From the NCBI GenBank assembly GCA_964036045.1, contig OZ038391.1:42791621-42855620 (forward strand): 64,000 nt of DNA, read 5' to 3'. The notes under the pieces are model-generated. The model ran no database searches. It was not told the DNA's origin and was given only the letters and a program-made list of their open reading frames with translations. Positions 46,201 through 59,088 of the stretch are shown piece after piece. Origin of the DNA: Eutreptiella sp. 'Long Island Sound 2002'. Taxonomy: Eukaryota; Euglenozoa; Euglenophyceae; Eutreptiales; Eutreptiaceae. The stretch's first letter is position 1, and every line of letters starts with the position of its first letter. The position numbers were made by a program, and so were the translations under genes.

Positions 46201-49200
46201 TCTTTTCTAGGTGGACGTCTTGCTCTGATGCAGGTTGAAGCGCTAGATGCTTGAGCGGCTCCATTGTGAGAAGATTGCGTAGTCGCTAGATTTGCGTGTG
46301 GCCACTTATTCGCCGTCATTGCCGCCAAGTGTTCAATGCGGTTTTCGAAGGCGAGCATATTGCGTCGTTTCTTTTTACAAGTGTGCTACCTTCGAGCGCT
46401 GGAGCACTGCCACCCATCACGCTTTTTCTACCGGGATTGGGATGCCTCGCCGCCCTTGACTGGAATCCGTGTATATGAACACTCTAGGTGGCGTCAGGGT
46501 AGTTGCAACGCCATGCAGCTGCACCCCGCTACGCCGGACATGGCAGCATTGACGGGGCCTTTGACTGTTTGCTCTAGGTTTATACCCTTGGGCCAATCCA
46601 CTTGCTGCAGGTTTGCCCTCCGCATGGTGAGCATCCCATCCATGATTCCTTACGGCATGCGTAGGGTGATCATGTGTTGCGCCACTTTACACTTGAAGCG
46701 CTTTGGGTGCCGTTGGATATCTCTTTCGTCGTCTCGGATTGTGGCTTGCACGGGAATGCTCTCGCCGCCTACTTTGCGTAATCGTGCCCTTTTACTATGT
46801 GGTCCTCTAGATGATTTGCCGTTGATGTCCTTCCTGTGCTCGCTTGGTTGCTCAGTGGGGCGGCTTCCGGAGGATCAAGTGAAATTTGTCCGGGTTGGGT
46901 TTCTTGTTTTGGCGTTGGCCTTGGCTATGCATTCAGTGTCATTTTTCTGAACTCTGGATACTCCAGGCACAAGCACCTGGGTGTCGTCTACCACACTTGG
47001 TATTACCACCGCTTCTGTCCTTGACAACATGTCCAACGGGACACAAACACAATGACGTTCTCATCCGGGGCCAAACATTCAAGTGTTTGGACCTTCTCAG
47101 GGGGTGTGGGCGGCTCCCTAAAATCCCTAAAAATGCAAATCAAAATATCGGGTGTGAGCGTATTTAAGGCTTGTAGCACTATAGAATGAAAAGATGAAAT
47201 GAACAAGTCGTGCGCAACCCCTTTCCCCCAAGGAAGTTGTAGGTCAATTGTGGAAAAAAGCGCAGGCGGCGTCTTGATTTTTTGGGTGTAGGTCACGTGC
47301 ATTTGTTTCGACGTAGGTTGATTGTAGGAAAAAAAACACCAAAAAATGGTAAGGCATAGGTAGTTTTTCTGAACCTTTTTTACTAACTCGTGGGTTGTGT
47401 GCTTGCGTTTTTCGTTTTTTTTTAAAAAAGAATGAAGCAAGAAAACTCACAAGAACCGGCCAACAACCGCCATCACATGGCGCCACCTAAGCTGTTTGTG
47501 CACAACACAGGACATGTGAGCGATCGGTCTACTCAGCTCTTCCGTGATCCATGTGGGCACGTATCCTAGGCCCATGTGTGCATTCTTGTTGAAAGCAGAC
47601 AAATTAACCGGTGATTCATGTCATGTGTGCTCAACTCGATCCCTGCGGAAGGGGCGTTGCATGACAAGAATGGTGAGTCCGGTGAGATCATGTTCTTGGG
47701 CGGTCAGAGCTGTCTTTGCGGAGAGTAGGAGGGGATGCCAAGGGCTGCTTTTTTTTTGAAAGAGCTGTTGACAAATTCCACCAAGTGAACATTATCTCTG
47801 TCTCGCTTAAAACCACGAAAGCATGATATACATTGATAAAGTGCAACACATCCTTGATGAAGCCCGTAGGCAAACACATCCACCACCTCATTTGAGAAGT
47901 AAAAGCATTGGAAACTGCCTGTCCAACCATCCTCTCTTCGCTTAGGAGGGGCAACCCGCAATGCACAGTGCAAACCAAATTTCCTTGTCATTGCCATTCA
48001 CAACAAAGATGTGGCGTTGGCACCAAGCCAAGCCCTGGTTTCTTCTGGTCTCCTCACCTCTTGCTAGGGCCGCTTCACGCCACCTTGGCGTGCCAGGCGG
48101 CGGAGGGCGGGGTTGGGTAAGGGGGAGGGGGTGGGCTCCCTGCACCTTCGCAGCATCCGTTTGAGTCGCGTGGAAAAAAAAAGCCTATGACGGAGTGCAA
48201 TAGGAGCACGAACAATCACCATGGAAAATCTAAGCCTCACCTTAACTCGGACTAACTGTGCAACAAGTTTGTGCTTGAATATTCTATTCTTCAACATGAA
48301 TGCAATCAATTGTGCCGTCCTGGGTGGTCCGCCTAATTCCCAAAAATGAAAGAGGAGGACCCCGGTGCACACTTGGATATCAAAGCTGCCTTGCGCTATT
48401 CGAAGCGCCTTCTTTCTCCAGAGCGGAGCTGCCACAGAATGTCAAAGCTAAGATTCTTTTCTAGGTGGACGTCTTGCTCTGATGCAGGTTGAAGCGCTAG
48501 ATGCTTGAGCGGCTCCATTGTGAGAAGATTGCGTAGTCGCTAGATTTGCGTGTGGCCACTTATTCGCCGTCATTGCCGCCAAGTGTTCAATGCGGTTTTC
48601 GAAGGCGAGCATATTGCGTCGTTTCTTTTTACAAGTGTGCTACCTTCCAGCGCTGGAGCACTGCCACCCATCACGCTTTTTCTACCGGGATTGGGATGCC
48701 TCGCCGCCCTTGACTGGAATCCGTGTATATGAACACTCTAGGTGGCGTCAGGGTAGTTGCAACGCCATGCAGCTGCACCCCGCTACGCCGGACATGGCAG
48801 CATTGACGGGGCCTTTGACTGTTTGCTCTAGGTTTATACCCTTGGGCCAATCCACTTGCTGCAGGTTTGCCCTCCGCATGGTGAGCATCCCATCCATGAT
48901 TCCTTACGGCATGCGTAGGGTGATCATGTGTTGCGCCACTTTACACTTGAAGCGCTTTGGGTGCCGTTGGATATCTCTTTCGTCGTCTCGGATTGTGGCT
49001 TGCACGGGAATGCTCTCGCCGCCTACTTTGCGTAATCGTGCCCTTTTACTATGTGGTCCTCTAGATGATTTGCCGTTGATGTCCTTCCTGTGCTCGCTTG
49101 GTTGCTCAGTGGGGCGGCTTCCGGAGGATCAAGTGAAATTTGTCCGGGTTGGGTTTCTTGTTTTGGCGTTGGCCTTGGCTATGCATTCAGTGTCATTTTT

Positions 49201-52200
49201 CTGAACTCTGGATACTCCAGGCACAAGCACCTGGGTGTCGTCTACCACACTTGGTATTACCACCGCTTCTGTCCTTGACAACATGTCCAACGGGACACAA
49301 ACACAATGACGTTCTCATCCGGGGCCAAACATTCAAGTGTTTGGACCTTCTCAGGGGGTGTGGGCGGCTCCCTAAAATCCCTAAAAATGCAAATCAAAAT
49401 ATCGGGTGTGAGCGTATTTAAGGCTTGTAGCACTATAGAATGAAAAGATGAAATGAACAAGTCGTGCGCAACCCCTTTCCCCCAAGGAAGTTGTAGGTCA
49501 ATTGTGGAAAAAAGCGCAGGCGGCGTCTTGATTTTTTGGGTGTAGGTCACGTGCATTTGTTTCGACGTAGGTTGATTGTAGGAAAAAAAACACCAAAAAA
49601 TGTTCAGGCATAGGTAGTTTTTCTGAACCTTTTTTACTAACTCGTGGGTTGTGTGCTTGCGTTTTTCGTTTTTTTTTTAAAAAGAATGAAGCAAGAAAAC
49701 TCACAAGAACCGGCCAACAACCGCCATCACATGGCGCCACCTAAGCTGTTTCTGCACAACACAGGACATGTGAGCGATCGGTCTACTCAGCTCTTCCATG
49801 ATCCATGTGGGCACGTATCCTAGGCCCATGTGTGCATTCTTGTTGAAAGCAGACAAATTAACCGGTGATTCATGTCATGTGTGCTCAACTCGATCCCTGC
49901 GGAAGGGGCGTTGCATGACAAGAATGGTGAGTCCGGTGAGATCATGTTCTTGGGCGGTCAGAGCTGTCTTTGCGGAGAGTAGGAGGGGATGCCAAGGGCT
50001 GCTTTTTTTTTTGAAAGAGCTGTTGACAAATTCCACCAAGTGAACATTATCTCTGTCTCGCTTAAAACCACGAAAGCATGATATACATTGATAAAGTGCA
50101 ACACATCCTTGATGAAGCCCCTAGGCAAACACATCCACCACCTCATTTGAGAAGTAAAAGCATTGGAAACTGCATGTCCAACCATCCTCTCTTCGCTTAG
50201 GAGGGGCAACCCGCAATGCACAGTGCAAACCAAATTTCCTTGTCATTGCCATTCACAACAAAGATGTGGCGTTGGCACCAAGCCAAGCCCTGGTTTCTTC
50301 TGGTCTCCTCACCTCTTGCTAGGGCCGCTTCACGCCACCTTGGCGTGCCAGGCGGCGGAGGGCGGGGTTGGGTAAGGGGGAGGGGGTGGGCTCCCTGCAC
50401 CTTCGCAGCATCCGTTTGAGTCGCGTGGAAAAAAAAAGCCTATGACGGAGTGCAATAGGAGCACGAACAATCACCATGGAAAATCTAAGCCTCACCTTAA
50501 CTCGGACTAACTGTGCAACAAGTTTGTGCTTGAATATTCTATTCTTCAACATGAATGCAATCAATTGTGCCGTCCTGGGTGGTCCGCCTAATTCCCAAAA
50601 ATGAAAGAGGGGGACCCCGGTGCACACTTGGATATCAAAGCTGCCTTGCGCTATTCGAAGCGCCTTCTTTCTCCAGAGCGGAGCTGCCACAGAATGTCAA
50701 AGCTAAGATTCTTTTCTAGGTGGACGTCTTGCTCTGATGCAGGTTGAAGCGCTAGATGCTTGAGCGGCTCCATTGTGAGAAGATTGCGTAGTCGCTAGAT
50801 TTGCGTGTGGCCACTTATTCGCCGTCATTGCCGCCAAGTGTTCAATGCGGTTTTCGAAGGCGAGCATATTGCGTCGTTTCTTTTTACAAGTGTGCTACCT
50901 TCCAGCGCTGGAGCACTGCCACCCATCACGCTTTTTCTACCGGGATTGGGATGCCTCGCCGCCCTTGACTGGAATCCGTGTATATGAACACTCTAGGTGG
51001 CGTCAGGGTAGTTGCAACGCCATGCAGCTGCACCCCGCTACGCCGGACATGGCAGCATTGACGGGGCCTTTGACTGTTTGCTCTAGGTTTATACCCTTGG
51101 GCCAATCCACTTGCTGCAGGTTTGCCCTCCGCATGGTGAGCATCCCATCCATGATTCCTTACGGCATGCGTAGGGTGATCATGTGTTGCGCCACTTTACA
51201 CTTGAAGCGCTTTGGGTGCCGTTGGATATCTCTTTCGTCGTCTCGGATTGTGGCTTGCACGGGAATGCTCTCGCCGCCTACTTTGCGTAATCGTGCCCTT
51301 TTACTATGTGGTCCTCTAGATGATTTGCCGTTGATGTCCTTCCTGTGCTCGCTTGGTTGCTCAGTGGGGCGGCTTCCGGAGGATCAAATGAAATTTGTCC
51401 GGGTTGGGTTTCTTGTTTTGGCGTTGGCCTTGGCTATGCATTCAGTGTCATTTTTCTGAACTCTGGATACTCCAGGCACAAGCACCTGGGTGTCGTCTAC
51501 CACACTTGGTATTACCACCGCTTCTGTCCTTGACACCATGTCCAACGGGACACAAACACAATGACGTTCTCATCCGGGGCCAAACATTCAAGTGTTTGGA
51601 CCTTCTCAAGGGGTGTGGGCGGCTCCCTAAAATCCCTAAAAATGCAAATCAAAATATCGGGTGTGAGCGTATTTAAGGCTTGTAGCACTATAGAATGAAA
51701 AGATGAAATGAACAAGTCGTGCGCAACCCCTTTCCCCCAAGGAAGTTGTAGGTCAATTGTGGAAAAAAGCGCAGGCGGCGTCTTGATTTTTTGGGTGTAG
51801 GTCACGTGCATTTGTTTCGACGTAGGTTGATTGTAGGAAAAAAAACACCAAAAAATGTTCAGGCATAGGTAGTTTTTCTGAACCTTTTTTACTAACTCGT
51901 GGGTTGTGTGCTTGCGTTTTTCGTTTTTTTTTTAAAAAGAATGAAGCAAGAAAACTCACAAGAACCGGCCAACAACCGCCATCACATGGCGCCACCTAAG
52001 CTGCTTCTGCACAACACAGGACATGTGAGCGATCGGTCTACTCAGCTCTTCCGTGATCCATGTGGGCACGTATCCTAGGCCCATGTGTGCATTCTTGTTG
52101 AAAGCAGACAAATTAACCGGTGATTCATGTCATGTGTGCTCAACTCGATCCCTGCGGAAGGGGCGTTGCATGACAAGAATGGTGAGTCCGGTGAGATCAT

Positions 52201-55200
52201 GTTCTTGGGCGGTCAGAGCTGTCTTTGCGGAGAGTAGGAGGGGATGCCAAGGGCTGCTTTTTTTTTGAAAGAGCTGTTGACAAATTCCACCAAGTGAACA
52301 TTATCTTTGTCTCGCTTAAAACCACGAAAGCATGATATACATTGATAAAGTGCAACACATCCTTGCGGAAGCCCCTAGGCAAACACATCCACCACCTCAT
52401 TTGAGAAGTAAAAGCATTGGAAACTGCCAGTCCAACCATCCTCTCTTCGCTTAGGAGGGGCAACCCGCAATGCACAGTGCAAACCAAATTTCCTTGTCAT
52501 TGCCATTCACAACAAAGATGTGGCGTTGGCACCAAGCCAAGCCCTGGTTTCTTCTGGTCTCCTCACCTCTTGCTAGGGCCGCTTCACGCCACCTTTGCGT
52601 GCCAGGCGGCGGAGGGCGGGGTTGGGTAAGGGGGAGGGGGTGGGCTCCCTGCACCTTCGCAGCATCCGTTTGAGTCGCGTGGGGAAAAAAAGCCTATGAT
52701 GGAGTGCAATAGGAGCACGAACAATCACCATGGAAAATCTAAGCCTCACCGTAACTGGGACTAACTGTGCAAAAGGTTTGTGCTTGAATATTCTATTCTT
52801 CAACATGAATGCAATCAGTTGTGCCGTCCTGGGTGGTCCGCCTAATCCCCAAAAATGAAAGAGGAGGACCCCGGTGCACACTTGGATATTAAAGCTGCCT
52901 TGCGCTATTCGAAGTGCTCTTCTTTCTCCAGAGCGGAGCTGCCACAGAATGTCAAAGCTAAGATTCTTTTCTAGGTGGACGTCTTGCTCTGATGCAGGTT
53001 GAAGCGCTAGATGCTTGAGCGGCTCCATTGTGAGAAGATTGCGTAGTCGCTAGATTTGCGTGTGGCCACTTGTTCGCCGTCATTGCCGCCAAGTGTTCAA
53101 TGCGGTTTTCGAAGGCGAGCATATTGCGTCGTTTCTTTTTACAAGTGTGCTACCTTCCAGCGCTGGAGCACTGCCACCCATCATACTTTTTCTACCGGGA
53201 TTGGGATGCCTCGCCGCCCTTGACTGGAATCCGCGTATATGAACACTCTAGGTGGCGTCAGGGTAGTTGCAACGCCATGCAGCTGCACCCCGCTACGCCG
53301 GACATGGCAGCATTGACGGGGCCTTTGACTGTTTGCTCTAGGTTTATATCCTTGGGCCAATCCACTTGCTGCAGGTTTGCCCTCCGCATGGTGAGCATCC
53401 CATCCATGATTCCTTACGGCATGCGTAGGGTGATCATGTGTTGCGCCACTTTACACTTGAAGCGCTTTGGGTGCCGTTGGATATCTCTTTCGTCATCTCG
53501 GATTGTGGCTTGCACGGGAATGCTCTCGCCGCCTACTTTGCGTAACCGTGCCCTTTTACTATGTGGTCCTCTAGATGATTTGCCGTTGACGTCCTTCCTG
53601 TGCTCGCTTGGTTGCTCAGTGGGGCGGCTTCCGGAGGATCAGGTGAAATTTGTCCGGGTTGGGTTTCTTGTTTTGGCGTTGGCCTTGGCTATGCATTCAG
53701 TGTCATTTTTCTGAACTCTGGATACTCCAGGCACAAGCACCTGGGTGTCGTCTACCACACTTGGTATTACCACCGCTTCTGTCCTTGAAAACATGTCCAA
53801 CGGGACACAAACACAATGACGTTCTCATCCGGGGCCAAACATTCAAGTGTTTGGACCTTCTCAGGGGGTGTGGGCGGCTCCCTAAAATCCCTAAAAATGC
53901 AAATCAAAATATCGGGTGTGAGCGTATTTAAGGCTTGTAGCACCATAGAATGAAAAGATGAAATGAACAAGTCGTGCGCAACCCCTTTCCCCCAAGGAAG
54001 TTGTAGGTCAATTGTGGAAAAAAGCGCAGGCGGCGTCTTGATTTTTTGGGTGTAGGTCACGTGCATTTGTTTCGACGTAGGTTGATTGTAGGAAAAAAAA
54101 CACCAAAAAATGTTCAGGCATAGGTAGTTTTTCTGAACCTTTTTTACTAACTCGTGGGTTGTGTGCTTGCGTTTTTCGTTTTTTTTTAAAAAAGAATGAA
54201 GCAAGAAAACTCACAAGAACCGGCCAACAACCGCCATCACATGGCGCCACCTAAGCTGTTTCTGCACAACACAGGACATGTGAGCGATCGGTCTACTCAG
54301 CTCTTCCATGATCCATGTGGGCACGTATCCTTGGCCCATGTGTGCATTCTTGTTGAAAGCAGACAAATTAACCGGTGATTCATGTCATGTGTGCTCAACT
54401 CGATCTCTGCGGAAGGGGCGTTGCATGACAAGAATGGTGAGTCCGGTGAGATCATGTTCTTGGGCGGTCAGAGCTGTCTTTGCGGAGAGTAGGAGGGGAT
54501 GCCAAGGGCTGCTTTTTTTTTGAAAGAGCTGTTGACAAATTCCACCAAGTGAACATTATCTTTGTCTCGCTTAAAACCACGAAAGCATGATATACATTGA
54601 TAAAGTGCAACACATCCTTGATGAAGCCCCTAGGCAAACACATCCACCACCTCATTTGAGAAGTAAAAGCATTGGAAACTGCATGTCCAACCATCCTCTC
54701 TTCGCTTAGGAGGGGCAACCCGCAATGCACAGTGCAAACCAAATTTCCTTGTCATTGCCATTCACAACAAAGATGTGGCGTTGGCACCAAGCCAAGCCCT
54801 GGTTTCTTCTGGTCTCCTCACCTCTTGCTAGGGCCGCTTCACGCCACCTTGGCGTGCCAGGCGGCGGAGGGCGGGGTTGGGTAAGGGGGAGGGGGTGGGC
54901 CCCCTGCACCTTCGCAGCATCCGTTTGAGTCGCGTGGAAAAAAAAAGCCTATGATGGAGTGTAATAGGACCACGAACAATCACCATGGAAAATCTAAGCC
55001 TCACCGTAACTCGGACTAACTGTGCAAAAAGTTTGTGCTTGAATCTTCTATTCTTCAACATGAATGCAATCAGTTGTGCCGTCCTGGGTGGTCCGCTCAA
55101 TTCCCAAAAATGAAAGAGGAGGACCCCGGTGCACACTTGGATATTAAAGCTGCCTTGCGCTATTCGAAGTGCTCTTCTTTCTCCAGAGCGGAGCTGCCAC

Positions 55201-56118
55201 AGAATGTCAAAGCTAAGATTCTTTTCTAGGTGGACGTCTTGCTCTGATGCAGGTTGAAGCGCTAGATGCTTGAGCGGCTCCATTGTGAGAAGATTGCGTA
55301 GTCGCTAGATTTGCGTGTGGCCACTTATTCGCCGTCATTGCCGCCAAGTGTTCAATGCGGTTTTCGAAGGCGAGCATATTGCGTCGTTTCTTTTTACAAG
55401 TGTGCTACCTTCCAGCGCTGGAGCACTGCCACGCATCACGCTTTTTCTACCGGGATTGGGATGCCTCGCCGCCCTTGACTGAAATCCGCGTATATGAACA
55501 CTCTAGGTGGCGTCAGGGTAGTTGCAACGCCATGCAGCTGCACCCCGCTACGCCGGACATGGCAGCATTGACGGGGCCTTTGACTGTTTGCTCTAGGTTT
55601 ATATCCTTGGGCCAATCCACTTGCTGCAGGTTTGCCCTCCGCATGGTGAGCATCCCATCCATGATTCCTTACGGCATGCGTAGGGTGATCATGTGTTGCG
55701 CCACTTTACACTTGAAGCGCTTTGGGTGCCGTTGGATATCCCTTTCGTCATCTCGGATTGTGGCTTGCACGGGAATGCTCTCGCCGCCTACTTTGCGTAA
55801 TCGTGCCCTTTTACTATGTGGTCCTCTAGATGATTTGCCGTTGATGTCCTTCCTGTGCTCGCTTGGTTGCTCACTTGGGCGGCTTCCGGAGGATCAAGTG
55901 AAATTTGTCCGGGTTGGGTTTCTTGTTTTGGCGTTGGCCTTGGCTATGCATTCAGTGTCATTTTTCTGAACTCTGGATACTCCAGGCACAAGCACCTGGG
56001 TGTCGTCTACCACACTTGGTATTACCACCGCTTCTGTCCTTGACAACATGTCCAACGGGACACAAACACAATGACGTTCTCATCAGGGGCCAAACATTCA
56101 AGTGTTTGGACCTTCTCA
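43231..56118. repeat. Head-to-tail array of ~2,254-bp units, six core copies
   Basis: The landmark AGAGTAGGAGGGGATGCCAA lies at 43231, 45468, 47722, 49976, 52231 and 54486, giving steps of 2237, 2254, 2254, 2255 and 2255. Each unit joins the core of copies A/B (24940-26400 equivalent) to the reversed start of the second-RT ORF (27340-27640 equivalent) and a short piece of segment X. Units 2-4 share private changes, for example CGAAGCGCCTTC at 46148, 48402 and 50657, where units 1, 5 and 6 have CGAAGTGCTCTTC. Inner units are therefore most alike. Unit 6 leaves the array at about 56118 and continues as the longer A/B-type sequence. Confidence 0.95.
44749..45186 (-). CDS. Chimeric 145-codon ORF created at the array junction
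   Basis: The first part, from MLHSFLKKNEKRKHTTHELV to TPDILICIFRD, comes from the ORF upstream of the second RT. The last part, EPPTPPEKVQTLECLAPDEN and VIVFVSRWTC, comes from the unrelated repeat-family ORF. The join lies at about 44862-44880. Equivalent ORFs are at 47003-47440 and 53767-54204 (145 codons) and at 49257-49556 and 51512-51811 (99 codons, shortened by a change in a T/A run near the start). The frame across the join is open in all five. Expression is unknown; it may be a by-product. Confidence 0.45.
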   Translation of the reverse strand: MLHSFLKKNEKRKHTTHELVKKVQKNYLCLTIFWCFFSYNQPTSKQMHVTYTQKIKTPPALFSTIDLQLPWGKGVAHDSFISSFHSMVLQALNTLTPDILICIFRDFREPPTPPEKVQTLECLAPDENVIVFVSRWTCRQGQKRW

Positions 56119-56815
56119 GGGGGTGTGGGTGGCTCTCCAAAGGCACCAGTGAGGCGCTTTACCTTATCGAAGTCAGCAATCTTGAATCCCTCCAAGGTCC
56201 AAGGGGGAAATCCACCACCCATCACTTTACCCCTCCACATTGTTGCAAAGAGGTTGCCCAGGCGAGGTAGCGCAGGGAGTCCATCACCCGATCCAAGCGC
56301 CGCCAACCTGTCCTCAGCTCCCGCACTAGCGGAATGAAACTCACCAAACCATTGAAAGTCAATTATGCAAAAAGAGTGCGCCAGATTGTCGTCGCTTGCG
56401 ACTTAGGACAAATACAAAGTAGACTGCAATCGCCCGCTAACGTAAAACACGAGACGGAGGTGCGTATTTTGTCGTTTCAAACTAGAGGTTCAAATGTGTG
56501 ATTAGCCATAGCACGCCATGGTGGATTTGGCAACCTCTCTTGAGTGGCGGACCAATGTAGAATAGTGTACTGTATATGTTGGTCATGGTGCTGGTGGTGA
56601 TGTGTGGTGCTGGTGCTGTTCGGGTGGGGCAGGGGCACAACTTGAGGAATGGGTTTTTCTTCACATATAAGGCAATTGCTTGGGGGGGAGTCAATCTATT
56701 ATTGCCCCCAGGTATGTCGCACACCTCACACGGGGCGCGTGCAGCAAAAATCGGCCGCATAACCGCTTCTGATGTCGGAACCAATGCTTCCGATGAATCG
56801 GGGGATGTCGGAACC
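56118..56815. repeat. Partial repeat copy D1
   Basis: Continues unit 6 with the sequence equivalent to 26400-27080 of copy A, then breaks inside GGGGGATGTCGGAACC. It contains a shortened version of the Pro/Thr-rich ORF on the minus strand. Confidence 0.75.
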
Positions 56816-58045
56816 GCTGCGCTCATTGGTATAAGCCGATGCCGTCTAGTTGTTGCACCAAGACCAAACATTCTGGTTTGCAGGCTTGGCATTTAAGCTC
56901 GCAAACCTTGGGTCACTGCCGTGGCTTCCATGACGAATCTGCCGCGGCACCGTGCACGGATTCACGCTCGCACGCAGTATGGTATCTGCCCTTCACACGT
57001 CGTAGCACCGCACCCAGGTTGCATTGTAGTGTGTTCGTGTTGCAATCTCCGACTGGAAGGACGACCAGGGAGACAATTAGAAGAGCAGCAAAGGCCCACG
57101 CAAAGGGAAGAAAAGCTGATTGAACGCGAACAAAAGTGCCATGAGGAGCATGTTGTGCAATCGTTGGTTGGGGATTTCATGGCACCGCCACTGCCGTGCC
57201 TACAATTACCCCTTAAATTTGGAGCCGAATATGTTCCACTTCCCAGCCCGTAGCTCGATTACACACACTCCAAGAGTAGGAGGGATGCCAGGGGCTGCTT
57301 TTTTTTTTTTAAAGAGCTGTTGACAAATTCCACCAAGTGAACATTATCTTCGTCTCGCTTAAAACCACGAAAGCATGATATGCATTGATAAAGTGCAACA
57401 CATCCTTGATGAAGCCCCCAGGCAAACACATTCACCACGTCATTTGAGAAGTAAAAGCACTGGAAAGTGCATGTCCAACCATCCTCTCTTCGCTTAGGAG
57501 GGGCAACCCGCAATGCACAGTGCAAACCAAATTTCCTTGTCATTGCTATTCACAACAAAGATGTGGCGTTGGCACCAAGCCAAGCCGTGGTTTCTTCTGG
57601 TCTCCTCACCTCTTGCTAGGGCCGCTTCACGCCACCTTGGCGTGCCAGGCGGCGGAGGGCGGGGTTGGGTAAGGGGGAGGGGGTGGGCCCCCTGCACCTT
57701 CGCAGCATACGTTTGAGTCGCGTGGAAAAAAAAAGCCTATGATGGAGTGCAATAGGACCACGAACAATCACCATGGAAAATCTAAGCCTCACCGTAACTT
57801 GGACTAACTGTGCAAAAAGTTTGTGCTTGAATATTCTATTCTTCAACATGAATGCAATCAGTTGTGCCGTCCTGGGTGGTCCGCTCAATTCCCAAAAATG
57901 AAAGAGGAGGACCCCGGTGCACACTTGGATATTAAAGCTGCCTTGCGCTATTCGAAGCGCTCTTCTTTCTCCAGAGCGGAGCTGCCACAGAATGTCAAAG
58001 CTAAGATTCTTTTCTAGGTGGACGTTTTGCCTTGATATAGGTTGA
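56816..58045. repeat. Partial repeat copy D2
   Basis: Starts with GCTGCGCTCATTGGTATAAG, the equivalent of 24466 in copy A, and runs to the equivalent of 25530. The join D1-D2 therefore links the end of one repeat body to the start of the next, head to tail, as in a long-period tandem. Plus-strand ORF 56921-57253 (110 codons) holds the charged segment REEKLIEREQKCHEEHVVQ, the longest version of that frame. The repeat ends at about 58045 where unrelated DNA begins. Confidence 0.75.
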
Positions 58046-58050
58046 AGCAC

Positions 58051-58314
58051 TTATGGTTCAATTCGACTGACAAAACTTCTTGACTGGTGTGGCTCACCAA
58101 GACTATATCTCAATCTTCCAGTTGGCCACAAATTTGTCTCCACGCCCCGCAAGGCGCACTCGTTTCCGTTGAATTGTGGCCATGAAAATACTCTTACAAC
58201 TTCATACTTGGTTGCTTTAGTGTGGCATTGCCCTAGTTTACCTTCTGCTTTGTCCACCCACTTAACGAGTTTGGGGGCATCATGTTTAGGGAGGAGTGTT
58301 TTGTTGGCTCGCAT
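58051..58314 (-). CDS. Short minus-strand ORF, unknown
   Basis: 87 codons with protein-like composition (DAPKLVKWVDKAEGKLGQCH, KYEVVRVFSWPQFNGNECAL). It lies just outside the repeat and may be an exon or remnant of the locus into which the repeats inserted. No family recognised. Confidence 0.3.
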   Translation of the reverse strand: MRANKTLLPKHDAPKLVKWVDKAEGKLGQCHTKATKYEVVRVFSWPQFNGNECALRGVETNLWPTGRLRYSLGEPHQSRSFVSRIEP

Positions 58315-58445
58315 CGGGCCTCAACGTTGCCCGGGGCTGAGGACAGCTTTTGTGTTGCTAACCCTACCCACCTAGAAATTTTAGGGTCCCCCTAAAAAAT
58401 GCAGTTGGCCAAACGCAATGCCAAAGGCACCGAGCACGTTTGGAA

Positions 58446-58615
58446 TACGGGGCTTTCATTGGGGCAAAGAATGTATTTTAGATGAAGGTACTGCATCATC
58501 AACGCTTTTACGTCAACACAAAGCGGTCATCTAGCTTCCAAGATTTTCCCCGAAATGTAACACCTCTTGCGTGGACAAGTGGTCCGGACCTCGGCATTGA
58601 CCAGGTATTACATGT
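58446..58615. repeat. Flanking sequence repeated on the other side of the YR element
   Basis: These 170 bases recur at 63831-64000, offset 5,385, with one difference seen (GTGGACAAG versus GTAGACAAG). The second copy starts exactly where the 3' repeat B2 ends and runs to the window edge. Confidence 0.95.
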
Positions 58616-58950
58616 GTTGGTGACAATGAATGGCAAAGCACTCAAGAATCAGCAAAGCATGAGGAGGCGCAAAAAATAGGAATCCACGAGGCCAGGCCTT
58701 GCTTCAAGACGTGAGTGACAACATTACGGCGGTAGTGTGCTCAATTACTCACCACAACGTGGTTGGCATGGGGTTCACTGGCGTTCCACCTCTGAATGTC
58801 ACTTCTTGGGAAATCATTAGTAAGAGGGCGCTTGGGACGCGGGTAGGGGACACGGGGAGACAAGGGAACTAGGGGGTTTTTTCCAGCCCATTTTGCACCT
58901 CTTTTTGGGCTCCTAACACCCGCCAACCATTTTGCTATGGTCCTATCTCT

Positions 58951-59077
58951 ACCTTAGTTGCGTAGCTCACGAAGCAAAGTAGGTTCAGCCCACACAGCCT
59001 CCCCAGCTCCTTCCCCCCCTCCATCGAACCTTCCATCTCTCCCATGTCAGTCTCTTTTAATTTTAAGAGCGAGGGCC
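58951..59077 (+). repeat. Split direct repeat A1
   Basis: 127 bases identical to A2 at 63551-63677, beginning ACCTTAGTTGCGTAGCTCAC and ending GAGCGAGGGCC. It contains an ATG at 59044 that is in frame with gag. Confidence 0.95.
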
Positions 59078-59088
59078 GCCAGGGGGAC

